Assembly: GCF_008520305.1 (NCBI RefSeq)
Contig: NZ_ML703258.1
Span: 1-64,000 of the forward strand
Origin: Mesorhizobium sp. SARCC-RB16n
GTDB taxonomy: Bacteria; Pseudomonadota; Alphaproteobacteria; Rhizobiales; Rhizobiaceae
Direction: 5' to 3'
DNA length: 64,000 nt
Both the position numbers and the translations under genes were made by a program. A model generated the notes under the pieces. The model made no database searches. It was not told the origin of the DNA and was given only the letters and a program-made list of their open reading frames with translations. The stretch's first letter is position 1. Every line of letters starts with the position of its first letter. Shown here piece by piece: positions 25,527-33,757 of the stretch.

Positions 25527-27791
25527 CTAGCCTTCCCGTTCCGCCTCGATCGCCGCCAGGATGCGCGGCGGCGACATCGGGATGTGGGTCATGCGCACGC
25601 CGGCGGCGTTCGACACCGCGTTGGCGATCGCCGCCAGCGGCGGCACGATCGAGGTTTCGCCGACGCCGCGCACGCCATAGGGGTGGTTGGGGTTGGGGAT
25701 TTCCAGGATCTGCGTGTCGATCATCGGCAGGTCGGAGCAGACCGGGATGCGGTAGTCGAGGAAGCCGGCGTTCTGCAGCCGGCCGTCCTTGCCGTAAATA
25801 TACTCCTCGTTGAGCGCCCAGCCGATGCCTTGCGCGGCACCGCCCTGGTACTGGCCCTCGACATAGGTCGGGTGCACCGCCTTGCCGGCATCCTGCACCA
25901 CCGTGTAGCGGATCACCCTGGTCGAACCCGTCTCGGGGTCGACCTCGACGTCGCATATATGGGTGGCGAAGGAGACGCCGGCGCCGTCGGCGACGAGTTC
26001 GCTGTGGCCGGCGATCGGCCCGCCGGTGGTGCCGGATTTGGCCGCGATTTCCTTCAGCGACAGCTTGCCGAGATTGCCGTGCTTCTCGCCCTTGGCGACC
26101 GCGTGGCCCTGTTCCCAGACCACGTCGTCGACGGAAATATCCCACATCTGCGCGGCGCGCTCGCGCAGGATCTTGATCGCGTTGCGGGCGGCCGAGATTG
26201 TCGCCATGGACGACGAGAAGGTACCCCGGCTGCCGTCGGTCATGTCGTTATAGCCGAGGCTCGACGTGTCGGCGACGATGGCCTTCAGCTGGCTGTAGTC
26301 GATGCCGAGCTCCTCCGCCGCCACCAGCGACAGCGAGGCGCGGGAGCCGCCGACATCGACCGTGCCGACGGCGAGCGAGACCGAGCCGTCCATGCCGATG
26401 TTCAGGTCGACGCAGGTCTGGCCGCCGAAATTGAACCAGAAGCCGCAGGCCATGCCGCGTCCCTGGTTCTTCTTGAGCGGCGCCTTCATGTGCGGATGGA
26501 CTTTCACCGCTTCCAGCGTCGGGCCGATGCCGATCGGGCCGTAGACCGGGCCGTAGGACGAGCGCGTGCCTTCCTGGGCGGCGTTCCTGATGCGGAACTC
26601 GACCGGATCCATGCCGAGTTCCTTGGCGAGCTCGTCGACGGTGCTTTCCACCGCGAAGGCCGCCATCGGCGCCGACGGCGCGCGGTAGGCGGCGGTCTTG
26701 GGCCGGTTGACCAGCACTTCGAAGCCCACGGTCTTGACGTTGTCTAGACGATAGCAGGCAAACGCCGTCATGGCGCCGATCTCGGCCCATGAACCGGCAT
26801 AGGGACCGGCGGAATAGCGCAGCGTCGCTTCGGCCGCCGTGATGGTGCCGTCCTTGCGGGCGCCGATCTTGACGTCGATCGAGGTGGCGCTGGTCGGGCC
26901 CGAGGCGCGGAACACCTCGTCGCGGGTCATCACCAGCTTCACCGGGCGTCCGGCCTTGCGCGACAGAGCAAGCGCCACCGGCTCGGCCCAGACATGGGTC
27001 TTGCCGCCGAAACCGCCGCCGATTTCCGAGGAGGTGACGCGCAGCTTCGAGGCTTCCATGCCGAGCAGCTGCGCGCAGTGCTGGCGGTAGACGAAATGCC
27101 CCTGAGTGCAGACCCACAGGTCGGCGGTGCCGTCGGTGCTGACATTGGCCACGCAGGCATGCGGCTCGATATAGCCCTGGTGCGTCTGCTCGGTCTTGAA
27201 CGAGCGCTCGACGATGAAATCGGAGTGGCCGAAACCCTGATGAACGTCGCCATGGCCGAACTGCGAGCGCTTGGTGACGTTGGACGGCTTGACCGGCTTT
27301 TCCTCCAGCCCCTCGGTGAAGACCGTGTCGTTGATCAGCGGCGCGTGGTGCTGCATCGCCTCGTCGACATCGGTGACATGCGGCAGCACTTCGTAGTCGA
27401 CCTCGATCAGCTTCAGCGCTTGCCTGGCCGTGCGGGCATCGATCGCCGCGACAGCGGCCACCGCGTGGCCGTCATAGAGCGCCTTGGTGCGCGCCATGCA
27501 ATTGTCGAGGATGTCGTACATGGCGGCATCGCCATCGGTCAGATCAGGCAGGTCGGCGGCGGTGATCACCGCCTTGACGCCGGCGAGCGCTTCCGCCTTC
27601 GAGGTGTCGATCTTGCGGATCTTGGCATGCGCGTGCGGGCTGCGCAGCACCCGGCCGACCAGCTGGCCGGCCATGTTGAAGTCGGCGCCGTAGCGGGCGC
27701 GGCCGGTCACCTTGTCGACGCCGTCGGGACGGATCGGGCGCGTGCCGACGGAAGCGAATTTACGCCCTGAAAAACGCGGATCGAAATTCAT
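25527..27791 (-). CDS. Molybdenum hydroxylase, molybdopterin-binding large subunit (xanthine dehydrogenase family)
   Basis: A 754-residue catalytic subunit binding molybdopterin cytosine dinucleotide. Family marks include RPDGVDKVTGRARYGAD at the start, SEIGGGFGGKTHVWAEPVAL, the loop TAAYRAPSAPMAAFAVES and the C-terminal GVGETSIVPPLAAIANA with the catalytic Glu. The active loop is AYRAPSAP, neither AYxCSFR of form I CO dehydrogenase nor AYRGAGR of form II. The substrate is therefore probably another small aldehyde, N-heterocycle or aromatic acid. GGGAG precedes the ATG. It sits one base after the 2Fe-2S subunit stop. The complete FAD/2Fe-2S/Mo set is encoded by three adjacent genes. Confidence 0.93.
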   Translation of the reverse strand: MNFDPRFSGRKFASVGTRPIRPDGVDKVTGRARYGADFNMAGQLVGRVLRSPHAHAKIRKIDTSKAEALAGVKAVITAADLPDLTDGDAAMYDILDNCMARTKALYDGHAVAAVAAIDARTARQALKLIEVDYEVLPHVTDVDEAMQHHAPLINDTVFTEGLEEKPVKPSNVTKRSQFGHGDVHQGFGHSDFIVERSFKTEQTHQGYIEPHACVANVSTDGTADLWVCTQGHFVYRQHCAQLLGMEASKLRVTSSEIGGGFGGKTHVWAEPVALALSRKAGRPVKLVMTRDEVFRASGPTSATSIDVKIGARKDGTITAAEATLRYSAGPYAGSWAEIGAMTAFACYRLDNVKTVGFEVLVNRPKTAAYRAPSAPMAAFAVESTVDELAKELGMDPVEFRIRNAAQEGTRSSYGPVYGPIGIGPTLEAVKVHPHMKAPLKKNQGRGMACGFWFNFGGQTCVDLNIGMDGSVSLAVGTVDVGGSRASLSLVAAEELGIDYSQLKAIVADTSSLGYNDMTDGSRGTFSSSMATISAARNAIKILRERAAQMWDISVDDVVWEQGHAVAKGEKHGNLGKLSLKEIAAKSGTTGGPIAGHSELVADGAGVSFATHICDVEVDPETGSTRVIRYTVVQDAGKAVHPTYVEGQYQGGAAQGIGWALNEEYIYGKDGRLQNAGFLDYRIPVCSDLPMIDTQILEIPNPNHPYGVRGVGETSIVPPLAAIANAVSNAAGVRMTHIPMSPPRILAAIEAEREG

Positions 27792-27792
27792 C

Positions 27793-28272
27793 TCAGGCTC
27801 CCTTCATCACGGTGGCGGCATCCTGGACGGCGCGCACGATCTTGTCGTAGCCGGTGCAGCGGCAGAGGTTGCCGGCCAGCCCGAAGCGGATTTCCTCCTC
27901 GGTCGGGTCGGGGTTTTTCGCCAGCAGGTCCTTGGCCGCGATGAGGAAGCCCGGCGTGCAGATGCCGCATTGGAGCGCCGCGTGCTCCAAAAACTTCTGC
28001 TGCAGCGGGTGCAGCTTGTCGCCATGCGCCATGCCCTCGACGGTCTCGATGCGCCGGCCTTCCGCTTCCGCGCCCAGCACCAAGCACGAACACACCAGCC
28101 GGTCGTCGATGATCACGCTGCAGGCGCCGCAGTCGCCCGTGCCGCAGCCTTCCTTGGCGCCGGTCAGTCCGAGCCGATCGCGCAGCACGTCGAGCAGTGT
28201 CTCGTCGGGCTGGCAGAGATACTCGATCGTGTCGCCGTTGATTGTCGTTGAAACCGCTACGCCAGCCATCAT
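27793..28272 (-). CDS. Molybdenum hydroxylase, 2Fe-2S subunit
   Basis: A 159-residue electron-transfer subunit with both expected clusters. The plant-type ferredoxin cluster is in KEGCGTGDCGACSVIIDD with a later Cys in RLVCSC. The helical-bundle cluster is in QCGICTPGF and GNLCRCTGY. It is homologous to CoxS/XdhC-type small subunits. The start overlaps the FAD-subunit stop (ATGA) and GGAGG lies just before it. It passes electrons from the molybdenum centre to the FAD subunit. Confidence 0.94.
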   Translation of the reverse strand: MMAGVAVSTTINGDTIEYLCQPDETLLDVLRDRLGLTGAKEGCGTGDCGACSVIIDDRLVCSCLVLGAEAEGRRIETVEGMAHGDKLHPLQQKFLEHAALQCGICTPGFLIAAKDLLAKNPDPTEEEIRFGLAGNLCRCTGYDKIVRAVQDAATVMKGA

Positions 28273-29129
28273 TTGCCTCCTGCACGTGCATAGGCGGTCT
28301 GTGCGGCCCGCCTGGCCAGCACGCCCGCAACCTTGCGCCTGAATTCGATTGTGCCTCTTTTGTCGTCGATCGGCCGGCAGGCCCCGGCGCAGACCTTGGC
28401 CAGCCGCTCGAGCGCTGCTTCGTCGAGCTTGCGGCCGATCAGGGCCTCGGCCCCTTCTTCCACCAAAAGCACGGTCGGCGCGGCGGCGCCGATCGCCACG
28501 CGGGCCGCCGTCACGACGCCAGCCTCGTCGAGCGTCAGGTTGACGCCGGCGCTGACCACGGCGATGTCCATCTCGGTGCGCGGAATGAACCTGAGATACG
28601 CATCGGCCGAACGCGGCGCGCGCTTGCCGAGCAGGATCGCCTCGATGATCTCGCCCTTGGCGAGCGATGTCCTGCCCGGCGCGGTCGGCACGGTCTCGAC
28701 GGCGATCGTGCGCTTGCCCGAGGGGCCGACGACCGCCGCCCTGGCGCCCGCCGCCACCAGCGCCGGCACGCTGTCGGCCGCCGGCGAGGCGTTGCACAAA
28801 TTGCCAACGATGGTGCAGCGTCCCTGCACCTGCTTGGAGCCGATCAGCTTCGCCGCTTCGACGACGCCGGGCCACGCCTTCTTCAGCGCGGCGTTCTCGC
28901 CCAGCACGGCGCAAGGCACGGCGGCACCTATGCTGAAGCCGTCGGCGGTTTCGCTGATGTCGCGCAAGCCGGCGATCGACTTGATGTCGATGATCAGTTC
29001 GGGTTCGACAAAGCCGCCCTTCATCCTCACCAGCAGGTCACTGCCCCCGGCAAGGATGGCGGCCAGGCCGGCTGAGCCGGCCAGTTGACCGACGGCGTCT
29101 TCGATTGAAAGCGGACGTATGTAGCGCAT
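28269..29129 (-). CDS. Molybdenum hydroxylase, FAD-binding subunit
   Basis: A 286-residue CoxM-like subunit. The FAD-binding features are LAAILAGGSDLLVRMKGG near residue 30 and TIVGNLCNASPAADSVPALVA near 107. The C-terminal CO dehydrogenase flavoprotein domain runs from about 175 (DAYLRFIPRTEMDIAVVSAG). It is the first gene of the operon, with stop overlapping the 2Fe-2S gene start. Transcription must begin in the 29130-29341 gap shared with a divergent gene. Confidence 0.93.
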   Translation of the reverse strand: MRYIRPLSIEDAVGQLAGSAGLAAILAGGSDLLVRMKGGFVEPELIIDIKSIAGLRDISETADGFSIGAAVPCAVLGENAALKKAWPGVVEAAKLIGSKQVQGRCTIVGNLCNASPAADSVPALVAAGARAAVVGPSGKRTIAVETVPTAPGRTSLAKGEIIEAILLGKRAPRSADAYLRFIPRTEMDIAVVSAGVNLTLDEAGVVTAARVAIGAAAPTVLLVEEGAEALIGRKLDEAALERLAKVCAGACRPIDDKRGTIEFRRKVAGVLARRAAQTAYARAGGK

Positions 29130-29341
29130 CGTCTCCCCTTGGTATCGCGATTTCAGCGACCGTTATAAACAATCGTCTCATAATGACCATCCGTTTCCCG
29201 GGCCGAGGCGATTGGGCCAGGTGCGGCAAAATGCGGTCCACCTGACCTGAAGCCCGCCCAGGAAAGCGTAGATGCTGGGCCGCATTAAGGCTTGACCGGA
29301 TGATGCCGCGCGTCAATCCTTCCCCCCAGGGAGGAGTTTCC

Positions 29342-29797
29342 ATGCGACGTCTCTTGGCTGTGCTTTGCGCCGTGATGCTGGCCTCGCCGGCGGGCGCCGC
29401 GACGCTCTATTACGGCTCCAGGGTCGGAATGGAGCTTACCATCGTCAAAAAATCGGGCATCGGCTCCACCCACGCCAGCATCCTGGCCAGACACGACAGG
29501 CGGAAGGCCCGCGTCTACTGCCGCGAATATGGCCACGATTTCACCGAGGCGTGTGTCGACGCGGAGATGACGGTGCCCCTGCACTTCGAAATCACCGCCA
29601 ACTGCAAGACCGGCGAGTTCACCACCTTCTATGGCGCCAAGATGCTGTTCCAGGGCCGCAACACGGGCACCGACGTGTCGACCGATTACCGGATCACCGC
29701 CGTCGACGAGAACGTGGTGCTCGATGGCTCCGGCGCTTCCGGCTACGACTACACGCTCGATCAGTTCAAGGCGCTCTGCCCCAATCGCGTGAAATAG
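29342..29797 (+). CDS. Secreted hypothetical protein
   Basis: A 151-residue protein with a clean signal peptide (MRRLLAVLCAVMLASPAGAA) and a mature part of about 130 residues containing four cysteines that could form disulfides in the periplasm. Recognisable stretches are RKARVYCREYGHDFTEACVD and GAKMLFQGRNTGTDV. ATG 29342 has GGGAGGAG upstream. I do not recognise a named family. It is divergent from the molybdenum hydroxylase operon and about 100 bases before the amidohydrolase. Confidence 0.75.
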   Translation: MRRLLAVLCAVMLASPAGAATLYYGSRVGMELTIVKKSGIGSTHASILARHDRRKARVYCREYGHDFTEACVDAEMTVPLHFEITANCKTGEFTTFYGAKMLFQGRNTGTDVSTDYRITAVDENVVLDGSGASGYDYTLDQFKALCPNRVK

Positions 29798-29896
29798 CGA
29801 GCGCAAACGTTCCTGGCCCGCCGAAGCCCGGAACTTGGACCGTGGCGGGCACGGCCGTTTATCGCTAGCACAGGAATGCAGTGGAGGCGAAAAAGC

Positions 29897-31045
29897 ATGA
29901 CCCTGACCAATCGCGACATTGTCGAGCTGACCGAGTGGCGGCGCAAGCTGCATCGGCAGCCGGAAATCTCGAACGAGGAGGAGAAGACGGCGAAAGAAGT
30001 CGTCTCCTTCCTCGCCGACACCGGGCCGGACAAGGTGCTGACCGGTCTTGGCGGGCATGGCGTGGCAGCCATCTACGACAGCGGCAAAAACGGACCGACC
30101 GTCCTGTTTCGTTCGGAACTCGATGCGCTGCCGATCGAGGAACTTTCCGGCGTGCCGCATGCATCGCAAGTGCCGGGCAAGTCGCATATGTGCGGCCATG
30201 ACGGACACACCGCCATCCTGGCCTCGCTTGGCCGCCAGTTCGGCCGCGAGCGGCCGGCCAGCGGCCGCGTCGTGCTGATGTTCCAGCCGGCGGAGGAAAC
30301 CGGCAATGGCGCGGCCGGCGTCGTCGCCGATCCGCGCTTCGGCGAGATCGCGCCCGATTTCGCCTTCTCGCTGCACAATCTGCCCGGCGTGCCGTTCGGC
30401 GAGGTCAGGCTCAAGCCCGGCGTGGTCAACTGCGCCTCGCGCGGCATGCGCATCGTACTCGAAGGCAAGACCGCGCATTCCTCCATGCCCGAGACCGGAA
30501 CCTCGCCCATGCCGGCGATCTCAGAGCTGATGCCGGCTCTGCCCGCGCTCGGCCGCGCGACCTTCGCCGATGACGACTTCTCGATGGTCACCGTCACCCA
30601 TGCGCGGATGGGCGAAGCCGTGTTCGGCATCGCGCCCGCCCACGCCGAGGTCTGGGCGACGCTGCGCACCCGCCGCGACGAGCGCATGGCCGACCTCTGC
30701 GCCGCGGCCGAAGCCCTGGTTAAGGAGATCGCCGGCCGGCATCGACTGTCCGCCAATTGGGATTATCACGAGATCTTCGTCGCCAGCGTCAACGCGCCGG
30801 ATGCGGTCGAGCACCTGCGGCGCGCCCTCGATGAAGAGAGCGTCGCGCACGGACAGGAAGCCCTGCCGATGCGCGCCTCGGAGGATTTCGGCCTGTTCGG
30901 CCACAGCGCCTCGTCGGCGATGTTCTTCCTCGGTGCCGGCGAACGCCACCCGGCGCTGCACAATCCCGACTATGACTTTCCCGACGACCTGATCCCGATC
31001 GGCTCGAAAATCTTCATGCGCACGGCGCGCAACCTTCTCGGCTGA
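29897..31045 (+). CDS. M20 family amidohydrolase
   Basis: A 382-residue metallopeptidase-like hydrolase of the M20D group (hippurate hydrolase / N-acyl-amino-acid amidohydrolase type). Metal and catalytic marks are FRSELDALPIEE, HMCGHDGHTAILA and FQPAEETGNGAAG, then the dimerisation-domain His in HSSMPETG, and a C-terminal MRASEDFGLFG and H-N-P-D-Y-D-F-P-D. GGAGG precedes ATG 29897. It would release an amino acid from an N-acylated compound. The exact substrate is not clear. Monocistronic by position. Confidence 0.92.
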   Translation: MTLTNRDIVELTEWRRKLHRQPEISNEEEKTAKEVVSFLADTGPDKVLTGLGGHGVAAIYDSGKNGPTVLFRSELDALPIEELSGVPHASQVPGKSHMCGHDGHTAILASLGRQFGRERPASGRVVLMFQPAEETGNGAAGVVADPRFGEIAPDFAFSLHNLPGVPFGEVRLKPGVVNCASRGMRIVLEGKTAHSSMPETGTSPMPAISELMPALPALGRATFADDDFSMVTVTHARMGEAVFGIAPAHAEVWATLRTRRDERMADLCAAAEALVKEIAGRHRLSANWDYHEIFVASVNAPDAVEHLRRALDEESVAHGQEALPMRASEDFGLFGHSASSAMFFLGAGERHPALHNPDYDFPDDLIPIGSKIFMRTARNLLG

Positions 31046-31175
31046 TTTCAGCGGAACCCGGCCAACGCGGCGGCTGCGTCCCCGATCAACTGGCCACCTG
31101 GACTCTTCGAAATTGTGATATTTCCAAGGAACCAGATTGTGTGGCATCTGTTGGGGCAACGCGAGGAGTTCGAAA

Positions 31176-31802
31176 ATGTACACGCCGCCCGCCTTCCGCG
31201 ACGACGACAAGGACAGCCTCATGGCGACGATCCGCGCCGCGCGGCTGGCCAACTTCGTCACCGCCACGGCGGACGGACCGCTCGCCACTCCCCTGCCCCT
31301 CTTTCTCGACGAGACCGAGGGCGAGCACGGCGTGATCCATGGCCATCTGGCCAGGGCCAACCCGCAGTGGCGTGTTCCGGCGATTGGCGACGGGCTCGCC
31401 ATCTTCATGGGGCCGGACGCCTATGTGACGCCGGTCTGGTATGCCACCAAGCAGGAAACCGGCAAGGTCGTGCCGACCTGGAACTACGCCGCCGTCCACG
31501 CCTATGGACCGGTCGAGTTCTTCGACGATGCAGACAGGCTGCTGGACGTCGTCACCCGGCTGACCAACCTGCATGAGGGCGCACGCGATGCGCCGCGCTG
31601 GGCAGTATCAGACGCGCCGCCCGACTTCATCCAGTCGCAGCTTCGCGCCATTGTCGGCCTGCGCATGCCGGTCATGAGGCTCGAAGGCAAGCGCAAGATG
31701 AGCCAGAACCGCAACGCCGCCGACCGCGCCGGCGTGGTCGCCGGGCTGGCGGCCAGCGAGCGCCCGTCCGACCGCGAGGTCTCCGCCCTCATCCCATCGT
31801 AA
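31176..31802 (+). CDS. FMN-binding negative transcriptional regulator (PaiB family)
   Basis: A 208-residue PaiB-type protein with the pyridoxamine-oxidase-like FMN-binding fold. The family opening MYTPPAFRDDDKDSLMATIR is followed by PLATPLPLFLDE, GHLARANPQW and VPTWNYAAVHAYGPVEFF, and ends with GKRKMSQNR, all as in PaiB. PaiB represses sporulation and protease genes in Bacillus. In proteobacteria members are mostly uncharacterised. ATG 31176 follows GAGGAG. Confidence 0.9.
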   Translation: MYTPPAFRDDDKDSLMATIRAARLANFVTATADGPLATPLPLFLDETEGEHGVIHGHLARANPQWRVPAIGDGLAIFMGPDAYVTPVWYATKQETGKVVPTWNYAAVHAYGPVEFFDDADRLLDVVTRLTNLHEGARDAPRWAVSDAPPDFIQSQLRAIVGLRMPVMRLEGKRKMSQNRNAADRAGVVAGLAASERPSDREVSALIPS

Positions 31803-31877
31803 AGGCACGGCGCCTCGCCTTGATACGGCGGCTTGCGCAGGCGTTGATCCGGCCCGCGACCTGTGCCGGCCTGTTGC

Positions 31878-32804
31878 CTATCGGCGTTCACCACTGGAAG
31901 AGCCGGCTTGCCTTGCCAGCACCAGTTCCGCGTCGTCGAGAACGTACCTGGTATAACGGTAGTCGCGAATGAAGCTGATCCGGCCTTCACGCCATTCCAG
32001 CCACATGAAATGAGCTGGCTTCGGGGCGGCCCTGTCCTCGAACACCGCGATCACCTCGCGGCCCTCGACCCATGCCGGCTTGAGCCACAAGCCGTCGCTC
32101 TTGGCGTAGATCGTGAAGAACATGCCGACGTCGGCGGCTCCCGCGCGCGGCGGGTGCATGGACTGATGGAGCTTCACATCGTCGGCGAGCAGCGCGCGCA
32201 GGCCGTCCCAGTCGCGTTGGTTGAACAGATTGACGTAGCGCACGGTTGCCGCCGATGCGATGCGCGCATCCGGAAGCGGATTGGCCTCGGCATTGATCCG
32301 CCGAAGCCGGGCGCGGCCGCGCGCCAGATGCGCCTTCACCGCATCGATCGTGATGCCAAGCAGAGCGGCGATGTCGGCCAGCGGCTCGTCGAGCACATCC
32401 CTTAGGATGATCGCGCTGCGTTGCGGCACCGGAAGCTCCGCGAAGCGCGACACGGCGGTTTGCACGGCTTGCCTCCGCATCAGCATCTCCACCGGATCGG
32501 CCGCGTCGGCAATGTCAAGCGCCGCCTCGATCGGCTCCGCCGCGCGGATCGCGCGGCTGCGCAAAAGGTCCAGCGCGCGATTATGAGCAATCCGGAACAG
32601 CCAGGGCCTGAGCTGCGGCACTTCGCGCAACTCGTCGAGCGCAATGAAGGCGCGCGCGAACGTGTCCTGCACGACATCCTCGCCGTCGATCACCGAGCCC
32701 ATGAGCCGCGAACAGTAGCGGTGCAGTTCCGGCCGCAAGCCGGCGGCAAGGGCAAGCAGCCCTTCCTGCCGGTCGCGCTCCACGGCTGGCTTTCCGTCGC
32801 TCAA
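31878..32804 (-). CDS. ECF-type RNA polymerase sigma factor with SnoaL-like C-terminal domain
   Basis: A 308-residue extracytoplasmic-function sigma factor. Sigma-2 is at about residues 15-80 (VIDGEDVVQDTFARAFIALD; LRPWLFRIAHNRALDLLRSR) and sigma-4 at about 110-165 (LPVPQRSAIILRDVLDEPLA, then a helix-turn-helix with DIAALLGITIDAVKAHLARG). Residues ~185-295 form an NTF2/SnoaL-like domain ending in IRDYRYTRYVLDDAEL, a fusion known from several ECF groups in which the extra domain modulates activity. TTG 32804 overlaps the stop of the SDR gene and has GGAGG four bases upstream. A GTG at 32783 is an alternative. No separate anti-sigma gene is adjacent. Confidence 0.88.
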   Translation of the reverse strand: MSDGKPAVERDRQEGLLALAAGLRPELHRYCSRLMGSVIDGEDVVQDTFARAFIALDELREVPQLRPWLFRIAHNRALDLLRSRAIRAAEPIEAALDIADAADPVEMLMRRQAVQTAVSRFAELPVPQRSAIILRDVLDEPLADIAALLGITIDAVKAHLARGRARLRRINAEANPLPDARIASAATVRYVNLFNQRDWDGLRALLADDVKLHQSMHPPRAGAADVGMFFTIYAKSDGLWLKPAWVEGREVIAVFEDRAAPKPAHFMWLEWREGRISFIRDYRYTRYVLDDAELVLARQAGSSSGERR

Positions 32805-33553
32805 GGGCCCTCCATGATCGTCACGCCCGCGTCGCCGCTGAGGCCGAAGACGACACCATCCGCATATTGCGGGTCTTCCAGCACGGAAACCACCATGTCG
32901 CCGAACGCCCGGGGCGGCATCGGCGCGCCGAAGCGGGTGACGAATTGTTCCGGCGTGATGCCCATCGAGCCGGCATAGGCGCCGGCCGCCGCGTCGCCGA
33001 TCCCGGTGCCAAGGATCATCTGCCGGGGCACGATCGCCTGGAAGCGGATGCCGAGGCCCTTCTCCTGCGCCACGCCATTGGCGTATTTGGCCATGAACCA
33101 GAGCATCCGCTTGGCGCCGCCATAGCCGCCCGACATCTGCGACCCGGTGACGGCGGCCCCGCTCGACCCGACCAGAACCCGGCTGCCCGGCCTGAGCGGC
33201 AGGTTCAGCGCCGCCTGCAGCCAGTAGAGCCCGGCCTTGACGTCGGTCTCCCAGGCGACGGAGAAATCCTCCCACTTCAACTGGTCCAGCCGCCCCATCC
33301 GGGGCGTTGCACCGGCGTTCAGCACCACTATGTCGGGGCGGACCTCGCCAAGAATACGATAGGCCGCATCCTCGTCCGTGACATCGGCCGCGATGGTGGC
33401 GACCCCAAGCCGCGCACCGACCGCCTCCAGCGCCTCGGCGCCCCGCGCGACCACGGTCACGCTGGCCCCCTGCTCGACCAGCGCTTCGACCAATCCGAGG
33501 CCAAGCCCCCGGCTGCCGCCGGTGACCACGATTTTCCTATCCCTGAGGCTCAT
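32801..33553 (-). CDS. Short-chain dehydrogenase/reductase (SDR)
   Basis: A 250-residue Rossmann-fold oxidoreductase. The cofactor loop VVTGGSRGLGLGL, the N-A-G motif in VVLNAGATPRMG and the catalytic Ser-Tyr-Lys (VGSSGAAVTG then GGYGGAKRMLWFM) are visible. ATG 33553 follows GGAGCAGGG. Its stop overlaps the ECF sigma-factor start, so the pair should be expressed together. Pairs of an ECF-SnoaL sigma factor and an oxidoreductase are frequent. Substrate unknown. Confidence 0.9.
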   Translation of the reverse strand: MSLRDRKIVVTGGSRGLGLGLVEALVEQGASVTVVARGAEALEAVGARLGVATIAADVTDEDAAYRILGEVRPDIVVLNAGATPRMGRLDQLKWEDFSVAWETDVKAGLYWLQAALNLPLRPGSRVLVGSSGAAVTGSQMSGGYGGAKRMLWFMAKYANGVAQEKGLGIRFQAIVPRQMILGTGIGDAAAGAYAGSMGITPEQFVTRFGAPMPPRAFGDMVVSVLEDPQYADGVVFGLSGDAGVTIMEGP

Positions 33554-33757
33554 TTGACCCTGCTCCAGTGTTTCACCGTAGCTAAGACGTTTGAGGGTCG
33601 GGAAAAGAGTCAGGGGTGAGCGAGATTGGCGATGGTGTCTGGACATGACGCCGACGCGCAAAGCGATCGTTGAGCAGCAAGCGATTGCCAAAATGACCGC
33701 AACGGCAAAGGATACGTCGGGGCAGTTTTACGAATGCGTGTGGGTTCGGGTGAGATC

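Noticed and set aside
28273-28914. Upstream extension of the 2Fe-2S subunit
   Set aside because: It overlaps the FAD subunit in another frame; the ATG at 28272 with GGAGG is correct.
25527-29129. Aerobic CO dehydrogenase (coxMSL)
   Set aside because: Subunit order fits, but the active-site loop is AYRAPSAP, not AYxCSFR or AYRGAGR.
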